The notes beneath the pieces are model-generated. The model searched no databases. It saw only the letters and a program-made list of their open reading frames with translations, and was not told the origin of the DNA. A stretch of 64,000 nucleotides of DNA, taken from NCBI GenBank assembly GCA_025267735.1, contig CM046308.1:34895267-34959266 (forward strand), written 5' to 3'. Shown in pieces: positions 22,855 through 37,800 of the stretch (positions are counted from its first letter, which is position 1; every line of letters starts with the position of its first letter). Source of the stretch: Mactra quadrangularis. Its lineage: Eukaryota > Mollusca > Bivalvia > Venerida > Mactridae. Made by a program: the position numbers and the translations under genes.

Positions 22855-25800
22855 CTGAAATGATAAATATGGAGATCTATAAGTTAAGAATTAAGAATCA
22901 CCAAAACTGTCACAGTGGTAAGTGTTACAGTTCAATATCAGCTAGGGCAACTTTCTATAATACATGTAAATATAGGTACACGTAGGTATCTAAATATAAA
23001 GATTATGACATCTATTTAGATTATGCACATGCATATATTTTTGCCAGTGGATGACTGCCTTACTTGATACAGAGGAATGATTTTATGGTGCTTTTGACAA
23101 CTTTTCAGTAATATAAGGTAAAGGTCAAACAACCTACTGACACTAAGCTTACAACTTTAAATAGTCATAATGTAAAAGTCAGGCAATCTACAGGCACTAA
23201 TCAGGCAACACTAGACCAGAGTTCTCACACTCGTTGAATGCGCACACATATAATATTTTGTTAACAAACGAAATTAAAAATCGGTCCCGTATACATTACC
23301 GTGCTCAAGTTATAATTATACTTTCATTATAATATTAAAAGGTAGTGTATATATATGTATACACAGGGAACTATATGTAGGGACGTACGCATTGTTTTAT
23401 AATCATAAGATATGGACTCTGGTGCCAGTGTCAGGCTAGTACACTAAACAACAAAGATAAAATTAATAATAATAAAAATATAACTGATCTCACTAACCTT
23501 CGTCCATCACAAAATTGTATAACAAGTGGATTATGTGGTACTATAACAGCAGGCATAAATATAGAATTGTTATGTGATATAGGAGCTAATACATAACGCC
23601 ATTTATCATGTGATGTCTGGCCTTTAGCTACTTCAAATATATGATTACCATTCTGTGTACTCATGTCACCATCTAACCATTTTATATAAAACAGTTGACC
23701 ACGATCAACTCTTGAATCAATAACACCTGAAAGAATGCATTTAACATTACCATACATGATGGATATAGCAAGCAGTTTTGAAAGACTACAATGCATCTAT
23801 GGTCAAAATATGTGATGCAGTAACCATGGTCCAGTGGTGAATTCATTTAAGTTTGAATCTAGTTCCATGTTGAATTCGTTACTGTAGTAGGCCATACTGA
23901 ACTTTTCAATAAAGATTTCAACCAATATATAAATAACTTTCTTCTCCGAAGAATCTTGAAATGGTAAGTTTGTACTGTTAGAAGAAAATGGTCAAAGCCA
24001 GTACAGAAAGTACAATATTGCAAACAAAGGAAAAATAACTTTTTCTCTTTTATGCATTTGTGTGTTTTTGCAAGCAAAATTGTCGCATGAAGGGTAGTTT
24101 GAAGTTTTTTCACTAAGGCAATTTGTAATCGTTTGTTGTTGAACCTTTTGGGCAAATGTAAGGTCGAAGCACAATAGAAAATTGTTTAAGTCCCCAATGG
24201 CAATTATTTTGCCATCGTCCATTGCAAGGTGGAAACCCTTCAGTCAAAAAAGAAATTCATTAATTTTACCTAGTTTATAAAGTCCACTGTTATCATCTCT
24301 TGCAACCACAGATTGCCCAACCATGCATTTCTCACATTTCTTAATGTAATCAACAACTTGGTAATATTTTGTCTTTGAAATCTTATAGATATCTTCAGAG
24401 TTCAAATCTGCTAAATTGCCATCAAAGAACTCCACTTTAACACAATAATTAGAGTGTGTGGTCAACACTTCAGCTGGAGCATAGCTGAATGCATATTTAG
24501 GGTGTAGGCCAATCACAAAGTCTTCTGGCTGTAAACAAAATAATCAGCCCATCAAAACTCTTTAAAATTTAAAACCAGGGAGACTGCATTAAGCTTTACA
24601 AAGCAAAGAAAATGTCATTTCAGATTATTAAAATTTATCCTTTGACTAATAATTCAACGAGTACAAAAAGAATAATTGAGCTACTATCATAACATGTCAA
24701 GCAACATTGAATATGTAGAGATGGACAAAAATAGATGGCACAGTCTATAACCATTACATACACTATATATGTATGTGCATGTATCTTTGTTGGATCAGGA
24801 CCATGCTAGCAATCCTTGTGACAATTAATACACACCGAAACTGCGATCAATTTTAATGAAAGTATTCATCTTCCTAAGGTATAATATCACAGATGTTCGG
24901 AATAAAGGAGTATATTCTTTGCCATGAAATACTTTAATATCATTAAACCTTATCATTTCACTGTTTCCACAATGCATGAGTAATTTACGATGCACATATG
25001 CTTTAAGAAGTTTTAAAATTTATTAAAAGCTAAGGAGTACAGCTAGAATAGAATTCAGGGGCCTCCAACCTGTGTTTTCTTTCAAGAGTCTAGACACATA
25101 AAAATATCATATTGAATCCCATATTCAACATATATTCTGTGTAATTGCTTGTTTTTGACGATGCTCAGGTCTGAATCTCCCACTCGCAACATCTACACCA
25201 TCAACTTACCTGTATCGTGTCATAGCTATGTTCAGCACTTGTTAAAATATCATCTCTTTGAATAACTTCTTTATATCCTGTACTATCTTTAACTATATAT
25301 TGCTCATCCCCTTTGTCCCCTATAACATAACCACTATAATACCAACCATCATCTGTCCAGCGTGCTAATACTTCCTGTTCTAATAGAGTATTTGATCTTG
25401 ACCTCACTAATTGTTGAAGATCAACTGATTCATGATAACTTGTACCTAAAATATAAAAAAACATATATCTAACTTCTGGTGCCATAAGCAATAAATATAG
25501 CCACAGAGTAAATATGAACAAAAGCAAGAGGTAACATTTACACTTGTTAAGTTTATACTATTTTTGAGCTTAATTGTAAAAAAATGTTCTGCATAATACA
25601 CATCATTCTCATGGCTTACATGGTTTGTAGCACGAAACAATAAAAACTATAACTTTTAGCTCGAAGACATTGGAGAATATTGGAAATGTTCAGAAAAGTC
25701 CAGTATGAGAACTGTTTGGTCATGTAGCCCACTTCATTTACCCAGTCAATTTATGTTTTCAATAACAATAAAAAGATACATGTTAAATGATATACATGTA

Positions 25801-28800
25801 TTAAAATTCAAACTACATTCAAATCATTTGATTGCTGAAAAGCATTGAAGCACATTGTCATTTAATTTGGGTAGAACTTTCATGTTTTATTATTTCTAGA
25901 GTTAATTCATTAGCAGATTTAACTGTTTTTAACCCAGTTTTAAGTCATTACAAAAATGGCTATCACAAAAACAAAATGATGGCATTTTAACACAAACTTT
26001 AAAACAAAATAAGAATGAATAATTTATTAGAAAAGTGCTGACCATCAGGGCTTCCTTTTCGCTGACGTGGTGATTTTACTTCTGTTTCTGAGAATGATGA
26101 TTGTACGCTTTTCTGTAATACAGAAAAAATATATAGAAAATAATCATTCATGAATTTATTACAAAAGGTCTTTGAGAATTTATCATTTGAACCTTAATAT
26201 CGATATACATTAACACATTATTTTGTTTCAAATTCATAAATGCTCTTCAATCAAAAATGCAACAACTAGTTTTTCAGTTTTTAAGTCACTCATTTTGCCA
26301 ATTTGATAAGTTACTCAGCACAAAATATAATAGGTTTATTTTAGAAACAAAATTAGTTACTACAGGTTTCGATAAACCCTAATAAGGTTTTAAGAATATA
26401 AGAAACTATTTACCTCTCTATCAGATTTTTCAGCATGAGAAGAAATAGTAGAGTCATTATGTAATGTATCAGTGCTTCTCATCTTTATCTGTATTTTATT
26501 TATCTTTCTAGCTTGACGTACCAGTCTCTATTAACAAATAAAAATGAGGGTAATCAAACATTAGGAACAGTAAAACACAGACATAGCCAAAAAGCAAATA
26601 GTAAAATGTTTATAGATTTTTATTACAAATTGAACGCCACAACAAATAACGTTCACAAAAGAACCAAATTGGTTTCCACAATTAAATAGAGAGTAGCAAA
26701 ATAATTGCCACATTGGGTTTAGACAAGGTTCAAGAGTGCACCAACCTCTTAGTTGCCCCAGTAGGTTAAGAACAAACAATGAATAGTCATGGTAAAAACT
26801 TTAACCCACCCTTAACAAACAAAGTTGCGTTTTTTGTAAGCTGGTTAATGTGGAACTTATGCCGTTTTCTCATCATTTTGTCAGTATATTATGTAAATAT
26901 AATGCATATGGCAGCATTCTTCACTAATGCTCACTGACATATTATCCTCCCCTTATTATGCATGCAACATTTTTTCGCGAATTACTTAAAAATAAACTTA
27001 CCATTTCTTGTCTGAGTTGTTTGCGTGTTTGTTTTTCTAATTTTTGTTGAAGTTCTTGTATTATTTCATCTTTTGCATCAACATTTACAATATGTGAAGC
27101 ATTTGTCATACGAGATTCTGATTGTTCCACAGATTGACAGTTCCTTTCATAATATATATCTGTAATATAATTTGTTCAACTCTTTAATTAATAAGTACAA
27201 TGTACTGTAAAAATTGTAGGTGTATGGTTATTGTTTCTGCATTGTCAGTTTTAAGAAAATTGTGAGATAAGAATAGGAAAAATGTTAAAACATTGGTTCG
27301 AAGGAAAAGGGGATGGGGTCTCATCCTTGAAGAAACATTTAAAAAATCAACTCTTCAAGAAAACATACCTCCATTTAATGCAGTAAACACTGTTTTCTCA
27401 TCATTTCTTGTATTTAAGTCTTGTAAATTTGGTTTAATAAATTTCCTATTATAAATTGGTTTAAAAACAGTGTGAGGGCCATAAATTTAATGCTCGTTCA
27501 ATTACCCTTGATGACCAAAATTCATACTGAGCAACCAAATTTGAATACTATAAGTCATAAGGCAAAATCGTAAGCCCTGGAGTATTACAAATTCGAATTT
27601 AAGCATAAAGAAATACCAATTAGTGAGAATCAAAATGAAAACTAAATAAATAAAAATAAATAATAAGATAAATGATATTTACTCTACCTTTTCTCATAGA
27701 TTTTTCAGATTGAGTTCTAGGTTCAGGTCTATGTGGTCTATCAAATGGTGATCTATTTCTTGGTGTAGAACTACCATCACTTCTACTGAAATAACAATAC
27801 ATTATTTAGTTTGTTTGTAAAACCATGTGAGAAATTAAAACCGTTTCATGATAACCAGTAATCATAATAAATTGTTAGTAGGATGACCATACATTAATAT
27901 GGGTACAGCTTGATTTAAAGATGAAGACGAGAAATGATTTTTATAGATATATATATAAGTGATGTACTTGTATATGGTAAATTAACTGTTTCTTGTTAGA
28001 ATTTGGTTAAATACACTAACATAGTTGATTACAGGATTAACTTGAAACTTGTGGAGAAAAAATCTCACAGGTTATCTAGAAGGTTGGATTATATTTATTT
28101 GTCAGAAAAATCTGAATGATAATAAATATTTATGAAAATAATGAATTTTAATATACCTTCTACTTCTTGACCTTGACTCTGCACTGGGTGACCTTGACCT
28201 GGAAATAAAAAAATACTATTAATACCTCGATTAATAATATTTTAATTTGTACTTTCATTATAATTGTTTACTATAATAATGTTAGTTATTATCATTTTTA
28301 TTATGTAGATAAGTATATGTTGTAGCTCAATAATCATGATTTATACATGCTGGGAACAGAATTAGGAATGACATACAGTTACCATGGCATCCAACCTCTA
28401 CAAAACCTTAACGAATACATACTTTTGATACCGATACCCAACATCACATGGCATACCGTATTCACAAATTGTTATTGACATATTTTTTTTAATGTATGCA
28501 ATATAAGATTTTTCAATTACTGTGTCTACTCACAGTACAAATACACCTACATAGTAAATTTATTTACAAATAATAATAAAATATTATAATTTCTTTATTA
28601 GTTGTTTATATTTTTTAAACAAATTCTGCAAAATATATCAATAGTATACCTTTCTTTTCTAGATTTACTGGGTCTCCCTTTCTTTTGTTTTTTCTCGAAT
28701 GACCTTGACCTTACAGTAGAACTAGAAGAGCTTGACCTTGATCGTGACCTTGAAAATTAGACGAGACAAAAGATTTATAACTAAGAAAATTTTCATCTTT

Positions 28801-31800
28801 TATTAATAAAAAAGTTATTGAAATCATAAAATCATATATGATTTTGTAACATTGAAATCAAAGGGCAAGAATAATTTCAGCAAATTTTGGTGTAAGAGGA
28901 AGACGTAATACTTAACATCATCACAAAAATATAATTTTTAACCAACATACATTTTGAAAAAGGTGTAGATTTCTCTTGCATGATCAGAACTGGTTTATAA
29001 AGGAGCAGTTAAAAACTACATTTCCTTTTGAAATTTTAGAAGTAGTAGAGAGATTCTAACTAAAATCTAAAGATAAGTGAATATGCACATATATTCTAAG
29101 TGAGCATGCATTCTAATATAAGTTAAGTGACCATGCATGTTAATATAAGTGGCCATGCACAGCTATTTTTGGAAGGTATTAGATTTTGTTAAACAATTCA
29201 AGCCATCACCAAAGATACATTGAAAAATGTAGTGTTACGTTAGCAGAAAAACTAAACAGAGCTAGCAAATGACAGTATACATGAGAAAAGCCATAGTAAA
29301 ATATTATGTCATAAATGAATAAGGTAAAACAATCTAGATATCAACTTTAGTTCAATCATCATAGATTACAGAAAACGCTGTACTATACAAGGTCTATACC
29401 TGCTCATCCTAGATTTTCCATTAGATCTATTTTTAGATTTCCTTCCATTTGACCTTGACCTGCTGGACTCTGAACTTGACTTAGATGCAGATCTCTTTCT
29501 TCTCCTAGGTGTTGGTGAACGTGACCTTGATCCACTTGAGTAAGAGTTTGATCTAGTGGAAGATCTCCTGCGCCTAGAAGACTTTTTGTTTCTCCTAGGT
29601 GTAGGTGAACTTGACCTTGAAGCTTTTCTCCTTGATGATTTTTTGCTTCCTTTTGCAGTTTGTGTACGTGACCTTGAACCACTTGAGTAAGATTTTGACC
29701 TAGAAGAGGATCTTCTTTGCTTAGAAGATTTATTGTTTCTCCTAGGTGTTGGTGTACGTGACCTTGAACTACTCGAGTCAGAATTTGACCTTGATGCAGC
29801 TCTTCTTCTCCTAGGTGTTGGCGTATGTGATCCTGATGATGATCTAGATCTTGACCGTAGTGTTTCACTTTGTTGAGTCCTTGCTGAACTCTTGGGTGTC
29901 CTTGACCTTGAAGATTCTGATCCAGTGTATGACCTTCGTGATGTAGAGTCACCTGACCTTGACCTTTTATGGATGATTCAATTAATGTTAAAGAAATAAT
30001 AAAAACTACATTGTGAAAGAGTATATTATATATTGAAGATATTATCAAAGACCGGAGCACAAGTGCTGCTACAGTGTATATCAATAAATGAAGTCTAGCT
30101 GTCTACAGCAATCATATAAGTGACTGACTGAAAGTGCTCACTTTAGACAGGTGACCACTTTAATCTAAGTAATACATGACGTTTTGGTCAGACTAAAGTG
30201 TTCATTCCTGCTTATATGGCATAACAATCACAATGAGACAATTTTTCAATCCGATTGATCTAGCTCATGCATAATTTAACTAAAAACAGTGCTTTACTAC
30301 ATCTACTAATACATTAGTGTGAACAACACATATATACTCAATTATAAACACAAATAACATTTCTGGACAAATAGACATAATACATAACAATAAGCATTGA
30401 ATGCATAAAGTATTGTGCAGGAGTTATATTTATAAGAAAATGTTAAAGACAAACACAGAACTTTTGTTACATGTACAACCCTTGTCCCTACTCTACAGTA
30501 TTGAACAGCCTACAAATAGCAAAATAATAAGTGGCTTCCACTAAGATCAAGCATTTTGGAAATTTCTCCATTCAATGACAATTTAATGTTTGAAACAGTT
30601 AACTATTATGCAATTCAAAAATGCAACTAGAAAAGTTGAGTGTAGATAAGACTTTTTCCATAATTCCCCTTAATGAAAGCCATGATAAAACTAACTACGA
30701 CTGAAGATAAATGTAGCGCATGATAGAACCAATATGTTTAATAGACAATACTAGATAGAAAAAGATAAGCCATCGTCTGACTTAGAGATAAAAAAATGAC
30801 CATATATAGTTACCTTGATCTAGATTTTGAACTTGATCTCGACCTTGAAGATCTGCTTGATCTTGACCTAGATCTGGATGACCTTGATGCTCTAGATGAC
30901 CTTGAGGACATTGATGATACAGAAGTGTTTGTTCTAGACCCAGATCTTGATCTGCTCTTCTTTTTGCTGGATGGAGATAAAAAAAGACAAGAAATGGTTA
31001 TTTAAAGTAAACCTGAGAGGTTTCAAGGTAAAATATGTCTTGTTAGTAATGCACAAATTGCAGCAAACATAAAAGAAATGATGAAAGAGTACAATTCAGT
31101 GCAATACAATATAAAAGATCTTTCAGTTCAATATGACATTGTTATTAATGACAAATGAATCACTGTTCATACAATCATTACAGATACTGTTTTATGGAGC
31201 ATATACCTCACAGTCAAGCCACTAGCAAATACGCAGATGTCAGAGCTCTGGTATAAAATGCGAAGATATATTTTAAATATCTCCAGTTTTTGGAGAGTTA
31301 TTTAGAAATTACATACAATCTATGAGTAAATAAACAAGAGCAGTCCACGAACAGCGCGCTCGACTATTCTGGTTATTCGTGTAAACGACAGCAACAACCA
31401 ATCAAAACTCATGCTGGAGTAATGCAACTTGGCCAACGCCGATGCTGACACACAGCTGAGTAGGATAGCCCCACTATCCTTCGAATAGTTGAGCTTTAAA
31501 ATAGACTAGATTTTATATTTATAGCTTCTTAAGCTCAATAAGTCATCTCAGGAATACATTTCCCAGATATACATGTTTAATATACATTGTTTATGGTACT
31601 TGTATTAAACACTTTACTTTTTAGAACCTACCTTTTAGTGTGTTTTTCATTCTCTTTGTTATCCTTCAATCTTTTTGTTAGTTTTTCTTTCTTACGTCTG
31701 CCACGCCCAGATTGTGAGGAATGCTGGGATATAGTTTCATCATCAGATTTTTTAGAACTTGTTGATTTTGGGCTTGGTAAGGTAGAATTATCAGACAGTG

Positions 31801-34800
31801 CTTGTTGTTCTCTGAAAGATTAGAAAAAACAGCATGAGATCAACACTTGTCATATATTCAAACTCACGCCTACTGCAGAACAAGAAGGAGAGATAAACAG
31901 GTCTGACTCCATAGCATTTTAAAATACTTTTAAAAATACTCGAAACAAATACATCAGAAAAATATTTTGACCCCTTCACTCCGGAAAAAGTTGAATAGGA
32001 TCACTTGAAAATGGTTAAAATATATTGAAACTCTACAAAAGCATTGTACTCATTATACTTTATCTCAGAAACCAAAAGATTATGCATGCCTTTTCTGTAA
32101 GTCTATTAAAAACTTTCAAATCAACTCCCATAAAGCATATAAAATAACAAAACAATACTTGATGATAATGATAAATACCTTAGTACTCTTTGTTGTTGTA
32201 AATGTGTTATATATCTTATTGCCATATTAAATCTTTCTTTACCAATCTTTACAATTAATCTTCTTAATGTTGTCTCCTGAAAAAAAGACAAAATTTTAAA
32301 TATTGAATGTTCTAGTGAGTATCTAGTTAGTTCTAGTATAATTCATTATTGCTATAATAAGAGTCAACGTTTGGATTGATGGTCATTAAATGTCCAGCTC
32401 CTGGTAGGTTTGAATCCATTCCAAAATTAAACTTGTTTCCTTGAGCAAGAAACATTACTTCTATTGACCAGAAAGAGGGCTAGAGGGTTACATCTTTGGT
32501 TTCAGGAGCAAAAATATTACCCTTAAGCAGTGCTAGTAATAGCGGACAAAGAAAGCAGACAATTAATGTACAAATGCATAATTTTAGCATGAAATGAATG
32601 GACTTCTTTTCCAATCAAGCTAAAATTAATGTGACATTGTGGATTTAATTTTAGCTTATGTAGAAATTTATCTGAATGAACCAGGGTGTATTTCAATTTA
32701 CTATGGCCTCTTCATGCTTGAAGGTTAACATACAATATACTAAGTGCACTTCATAGAATGAATTTAATCAGTAACAAATTATCATGGCTCTTAATCAGTG
32801 CAAAATATAATGGAAATATAAAACATAATCATGCACATGTTTTGTTCACTGGGTATTCAACATATTGTGACCTTTTTTGTAAAAACATGAACACTAAACT
32901 TTAATAAAGTTTTTGTAAGGTTTTATTATATTGGCAGTAATTATGGCACTTCAGATCGTAATCTTCATTGTGGAGGGAATAATAGTACTTTGTTACATTT
33001 TTTGTAAACTAAATAAATCAATAGTATTGTTAAAATATATTCTATACTATTTTGCCCTCAGTTTAGAAGAGTAGAACTTCTAAATTAGAAGTTGTGTAGA
33101 CTGTACCAAGGAACAGAAGTATGGGTAATTATTTCTAAGAGTGAATGGTATTAAAAGAACCAGGAATTTCTTCTAACTTCCTTAAAAGCTGTGCTATATA
33201 AGTCATGTCCAGACTGTGACATTATACATTATTATGGGCAATCTTTATTATTAATAAAATGAGAGAACCAGTCACTATACCTTTCTAATTTAGCTTTGCT
33301 TTCTTGTTTATTTGTTTGTTTTAAAGTTTTCTCAAAAGTTATTTTATGCTGATAGTGCTGCATGGGTTTCCATGGATCCAACAGGGCGAAATTCTTAAAG
33401 AATTTGTCATAGATCAATAAACAATGACTGAGAACTACTTGATCAATTGTCCACTAATGGTACACTTGCCAATTTATTGCGAGTTCAACACCTCTCACTA
33501 TTAGTCAGTAGTAGGTCAGATGCTATGTCTTGTCTTTATAAAGGTCAACAAGCTGTGAGTGATCCTTGCATGGCCAAAGCCCAAAATTGGAAAACAGAAC
33601 ATAAACTCTCGAAAAACTCTCATAATGACAAACTGTTAGAAGTCTATTTAAAAAATTCAAAATTATTAAGAATATATATCATATCTTCACAGTATCATCA
33701 CATAGATCTCTAGTTGCATGAATAATTCAATATTTTAATTTCACATTTATTTGTCTATTAAAATGAGACATTCCTGTATACCCAGCAGACTAAAGAAATA
33801 TGTTCAATAAAGCTAGCTTTCAGTCAGTCAGGTTCACCACAAAGCTATGACTATGGAAATTTCAATAATTTGTTACAAGCTTGACAGAACGCAGATTGAA
33901 CTGTCAGAATAAAGGTATTACTTGGTATCAGGAATTAATCATGGTCAATACTTCCTAATAAAGATCTACAGATAGACTATTTATGTTTTCTGGTTGCCAT
34001 GGCAGCCATAAGATTTCTGTAGGAATGGTAATATTTTTTCAGAGAAGATAATTGACAATAAAAATTTCCATGTGGGGTAACTTAATAAGGCAAGGGAATA
34101 TGTGCTTTATTAAATGAAGTAATTGTTGACCAAAGTCTATTTTGTACTTGTTTGATCATAGTATATATTGACCATGATTCCATTGTTGTTCACAGCTGAT
34201 GATGTAGATGATTATGGTGGTCATGGTGATGATGATGACGAGGATTTTACTGATTATAGTGGTTTTAACAAACAATGGTTTTGACGATGATAAATGGTAC
34301 TATCATAATGCTGATGATAATGATAATGATGATGGTTGTGATGGTGTTAACAAAACACAACAGTTACTAGATTTTCTTACCATTTATAATATATTGTAAA
34401 TTGATGTACAACGTATTCAGTTGACTTACCCTCTGTCCATTATAAAGTAAAATTGAGTAGAATTTATTATGTTGTCTACAGTTTTCAGGTAAATGTTCAA
34501 CAATTCCTGGTACATAACATTCTAGACAAGTAGTCTCATTATATACCCTAACAAGAACAAAATCTCCAAGCTGAAAATAGATTATAGTCATAGTATTTTA
34601 ATATTGGCAAATGAATTAGAGTAAGAGGAAACACTTTCCATTATAATAGGGTCCTTGCATGGACATAAACGTATTTCAAATATGTATCAACTGACTGCAG
34701 AAACATTTTAATTTGTTGTGCAGTACTTAATATAAATCAATAAAAAAGGAAAAAATCTGATATTTCAATGAAATTTAAATGGAAAATGATGCTTACACAT

Positions 34801-37800
34801 GAAAAATCATTATTTTGCAAGGATTAGAAATTTTGAAAATGTTCATACACTTTTAAGTTCATATGTGGACAGGATCAAAAATACAGAACTGAGCTGGCTG
34901 TCTATGGATAAGTTCAATGATCAGTACAAAGATAAATCAGTGATATACTTACAGAAAGTTCTGGTCTAGCTATGGCTCCACTCATAGGTATAATCATCTG
35001 TGTTCTAACTTTCTGTTGTTTCTTATTATTGAATGTTACTATTGCAAATGTTGAATCTGATCTCTTAGTGATGGTACCTGAAACATATTGAATTAATAGG
35101 TAATGGCAAGTTATCCAAAAAAAATAGCTGTAAAAAACTTATGCCTAACAAGTTTTAATCTTTGGAACCTCTGGGAGAAAGTTGGAAAGCTTGTTTGAAC
35201 TAGTAATTGCTACCTGAATCATTATATTTAAAGATATGCTCAGGTAGAATTAAATTGCTACATGTATTTCAATCATCATATTGAAACATTATGCTGGAAA
35301 TCTAATAGATAAGTTACCATATATAGCCTGTCAACATGAGAAAAACATGAATTTCTAGTCATTTAAACTTATTGTCAACCTACAGCAAACCTACTTTGCC
35401 TAGTCAAGTCTCACAAAAACTGCACCAGAAATGCAAGGGAAGAACATTATAAAATTATAAATCAATTAACTTAACTCGTCAGCTTATTGTCAGAACAGGT
35501 TTATATTTTAATAAAGATTTAATTGATTTTATACATGTATTATATCAAAGAAGATTGTCTGTTGATCTCTACATTATAAAGTATATTTGTCTAACCACAC
35601 AGTAATCCCTCATACTGTCTGGTCGAATGACATAGATCCAGACTCAAGAGATATCACTTGGAATTGTTTTGTATGTGGATTAGTCTTGATTTTTACAATT
35701 TACCATATACTCTCCAATGAATGCCCCATGGCAGGGTTACATTTTCCGAAATTGGGGGTGTTATTAAAAGTAACAGACAATATTTACCATGTTTTCTCTA
35801 TTATATGACCCAAGGGTGTTACATTTTCAAAAAACATGAAATATAAAAGTTGTTTTTTCTTCCAAAGGATAGGGGGGGGTTATTAGGTGAGGGTTGTTTA
35901 ATGGAGTATATACGGAAGTAATTCTAACACCAATCTGATAGCCTAGTTGTATCTGCTTCAGGTGATTGAGTTTGATTTCTCTATTCATTGTAAGGCTGTA
36001 ACCCTAGACAGCAAATATTATCAAAGGCTTTCTTGCTTCAAAATTTGAGCTCCAGTAAAGTATGCCCCACTTGGGAATCAAGCCTATGAATCCTTGATAG
36101 GTAGAATTTTGCCCTTTTAACTGAGCTAGCAGGGCAGCTTAATAGTTTTCTGTGCCCCCATTAAAACAAATATGGTCTTAAAAAAACTGAAAAAAAAGTT
36201 GTAAAAGGAAATTAAGGAAGACCATTTCAGTGTGTGATTTGTTTCAAGTGTAAAGTATATAGAATGATTCATTATCTGGGAACTGATCATAATATTTTAT
36301 TATCTTCAAATATTTACTTTGATATTTATATCTCTCAACCAGTATGTTTAATATACACTTAGTACATGTATTTTGTCTCACTGAGAAAAACTTATGTTCA
36401 ATAGCTCTTAATAAATATGAGATAACTTCAGTTTTTTTCTTACATAAATGTACATGTTAAATATACAATGTAACTACTCTGAATACAATATTTAAGATTA
36501 AAATTGCATTCAAATAGACCTTGTGGTTCAGGGGTCTAAGACTTTTACAAATTGTCTGATTTTATAATTAGACTAAAACATATACAAATGAAAATGAATA
36601 AAGGATCTTAAGTGGCACTTAAAAGTCCCTTTGCCTGTGGGTAGCATCCAAGCAAAAAGTCAACTAAGAAAACTACATACTCGTGGAACAAACTCCCTAC
36701 CTGCTTTAGTCTACAAGGCTTGTGCCAAACCACCTGTTTTTGAATTTTAAGTCAGCAAAATATCCAGTTGATGAACAAAGCTATCTAAATACAAACATAC
36801 TGTCGTGATTATTTTAAGTCAGCTAGGTTAGTGTATGCGCCACAAAGAGTTGATTTAAATACTCAATAATGAATATTGAGTACAGAATATATAGTGATAT
36901 ACTGAGTACTTAAATCAGTGGGGTTAGTGTATGTGCCACTGACAGTTGAATGAAATTTATCAATTCCAATGTTAAATCTATGGAAAAAAGGAAAACCTAC
37001 CAGAATAGTATAGACTATCATAATGGTGCCAGAGGTTAGATTCAGAATCTTAATAACCTCTGGGAATGGATATTGTTGCCAGTGTCAGGGTTAGGGTTAG
37101 GGTTAGACACAAAGCAATTTGGATGATAAAGCAAAACTGTATCCAAGAAAACCTACCAGAATAGTATAGACCATCATATCTATCACAAGCTATAACACGT
37201 AGACCACCCATATCTTCTCTACTTTGTACTGTAGTCTCTGACGTCACAGTAACATCATCATCTGTATTACTTAAATAGTCGTCTGCTTTCTTCTTTTTAT
37301 CTAGTAACTTTCTACCTATCTTAGCTTTCTTTCTTACCTACAATGTACAAATACATAATGTATACATAATTATGATGGTGTCTTAATTAAGTTTTCATTG
37401 CCTATAATTACTATATAGAATCCTATGAGGGATTTTAAGGGACTTTGTATGTAAACATAACGTAACTTCAGTTTTAATTGCTTATTTAAAATTACAGTAC
37501 CAGGGGATCCAGACCCCCCTGACCCCCCCCCTGCAAGATTTGCCTATGAGTACCACATGAAGTATATTTATGGTCTTATATTATCTTATATTATATACAT
37601 TGTAATATTAGCAGATAATACATGAATTAATCAAATAAAGAAGTTTATTGTAATATTTTGAGGTGGGTGTATTTATTTCATGGAGGGCTAGCCCAATGGA
37701 GTGAAAACAATATGTATACATGTACATATATGTATAATTTTTGGCTTGGAAATGTGCCTGAGCCTTCTGAATAAGTAAAACTTGCAATCACCTTTCCCTT

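Noticed and set aside
29404..30084. 226-codon minus-strand frame rich in Gly, Gln and His (GQGQVTLHHEGHTLDQ...)
   Set aside because: It overlaps the RS exon in another frame. Only the Ser/Arg frame fits the acceptor at 29963, the donor at 29400 and the phases of both neighbours; the repeat AAGGTC keeps the second frame open.
30796..31005. Plus-strand frame rich in Asp and Leu
   Set aside because: Antisense shadow of the RS exon 30814-30966.
33232..33417. 61-codon minus-strand frame with LLDPWKPMQHYQHKITFEK
   Set aside because: Looks protein-like and has a possible acceptor and donor (GTATAG), but its phases (0 in, 2 out) do not fit between exons 9 and 10 of gene 2, which join directly in phase 0. 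No counterpart in gene 1.
33447..33713. 88-codon plus-strand frame
   Set aside because: No recognised motif and no splice partners; runs through ordinary intron sequence.
34208..34399. 63-codon plus-strand frame of Asp/Met/Val
   Set aside because: Lies on the GAT microsatellite.
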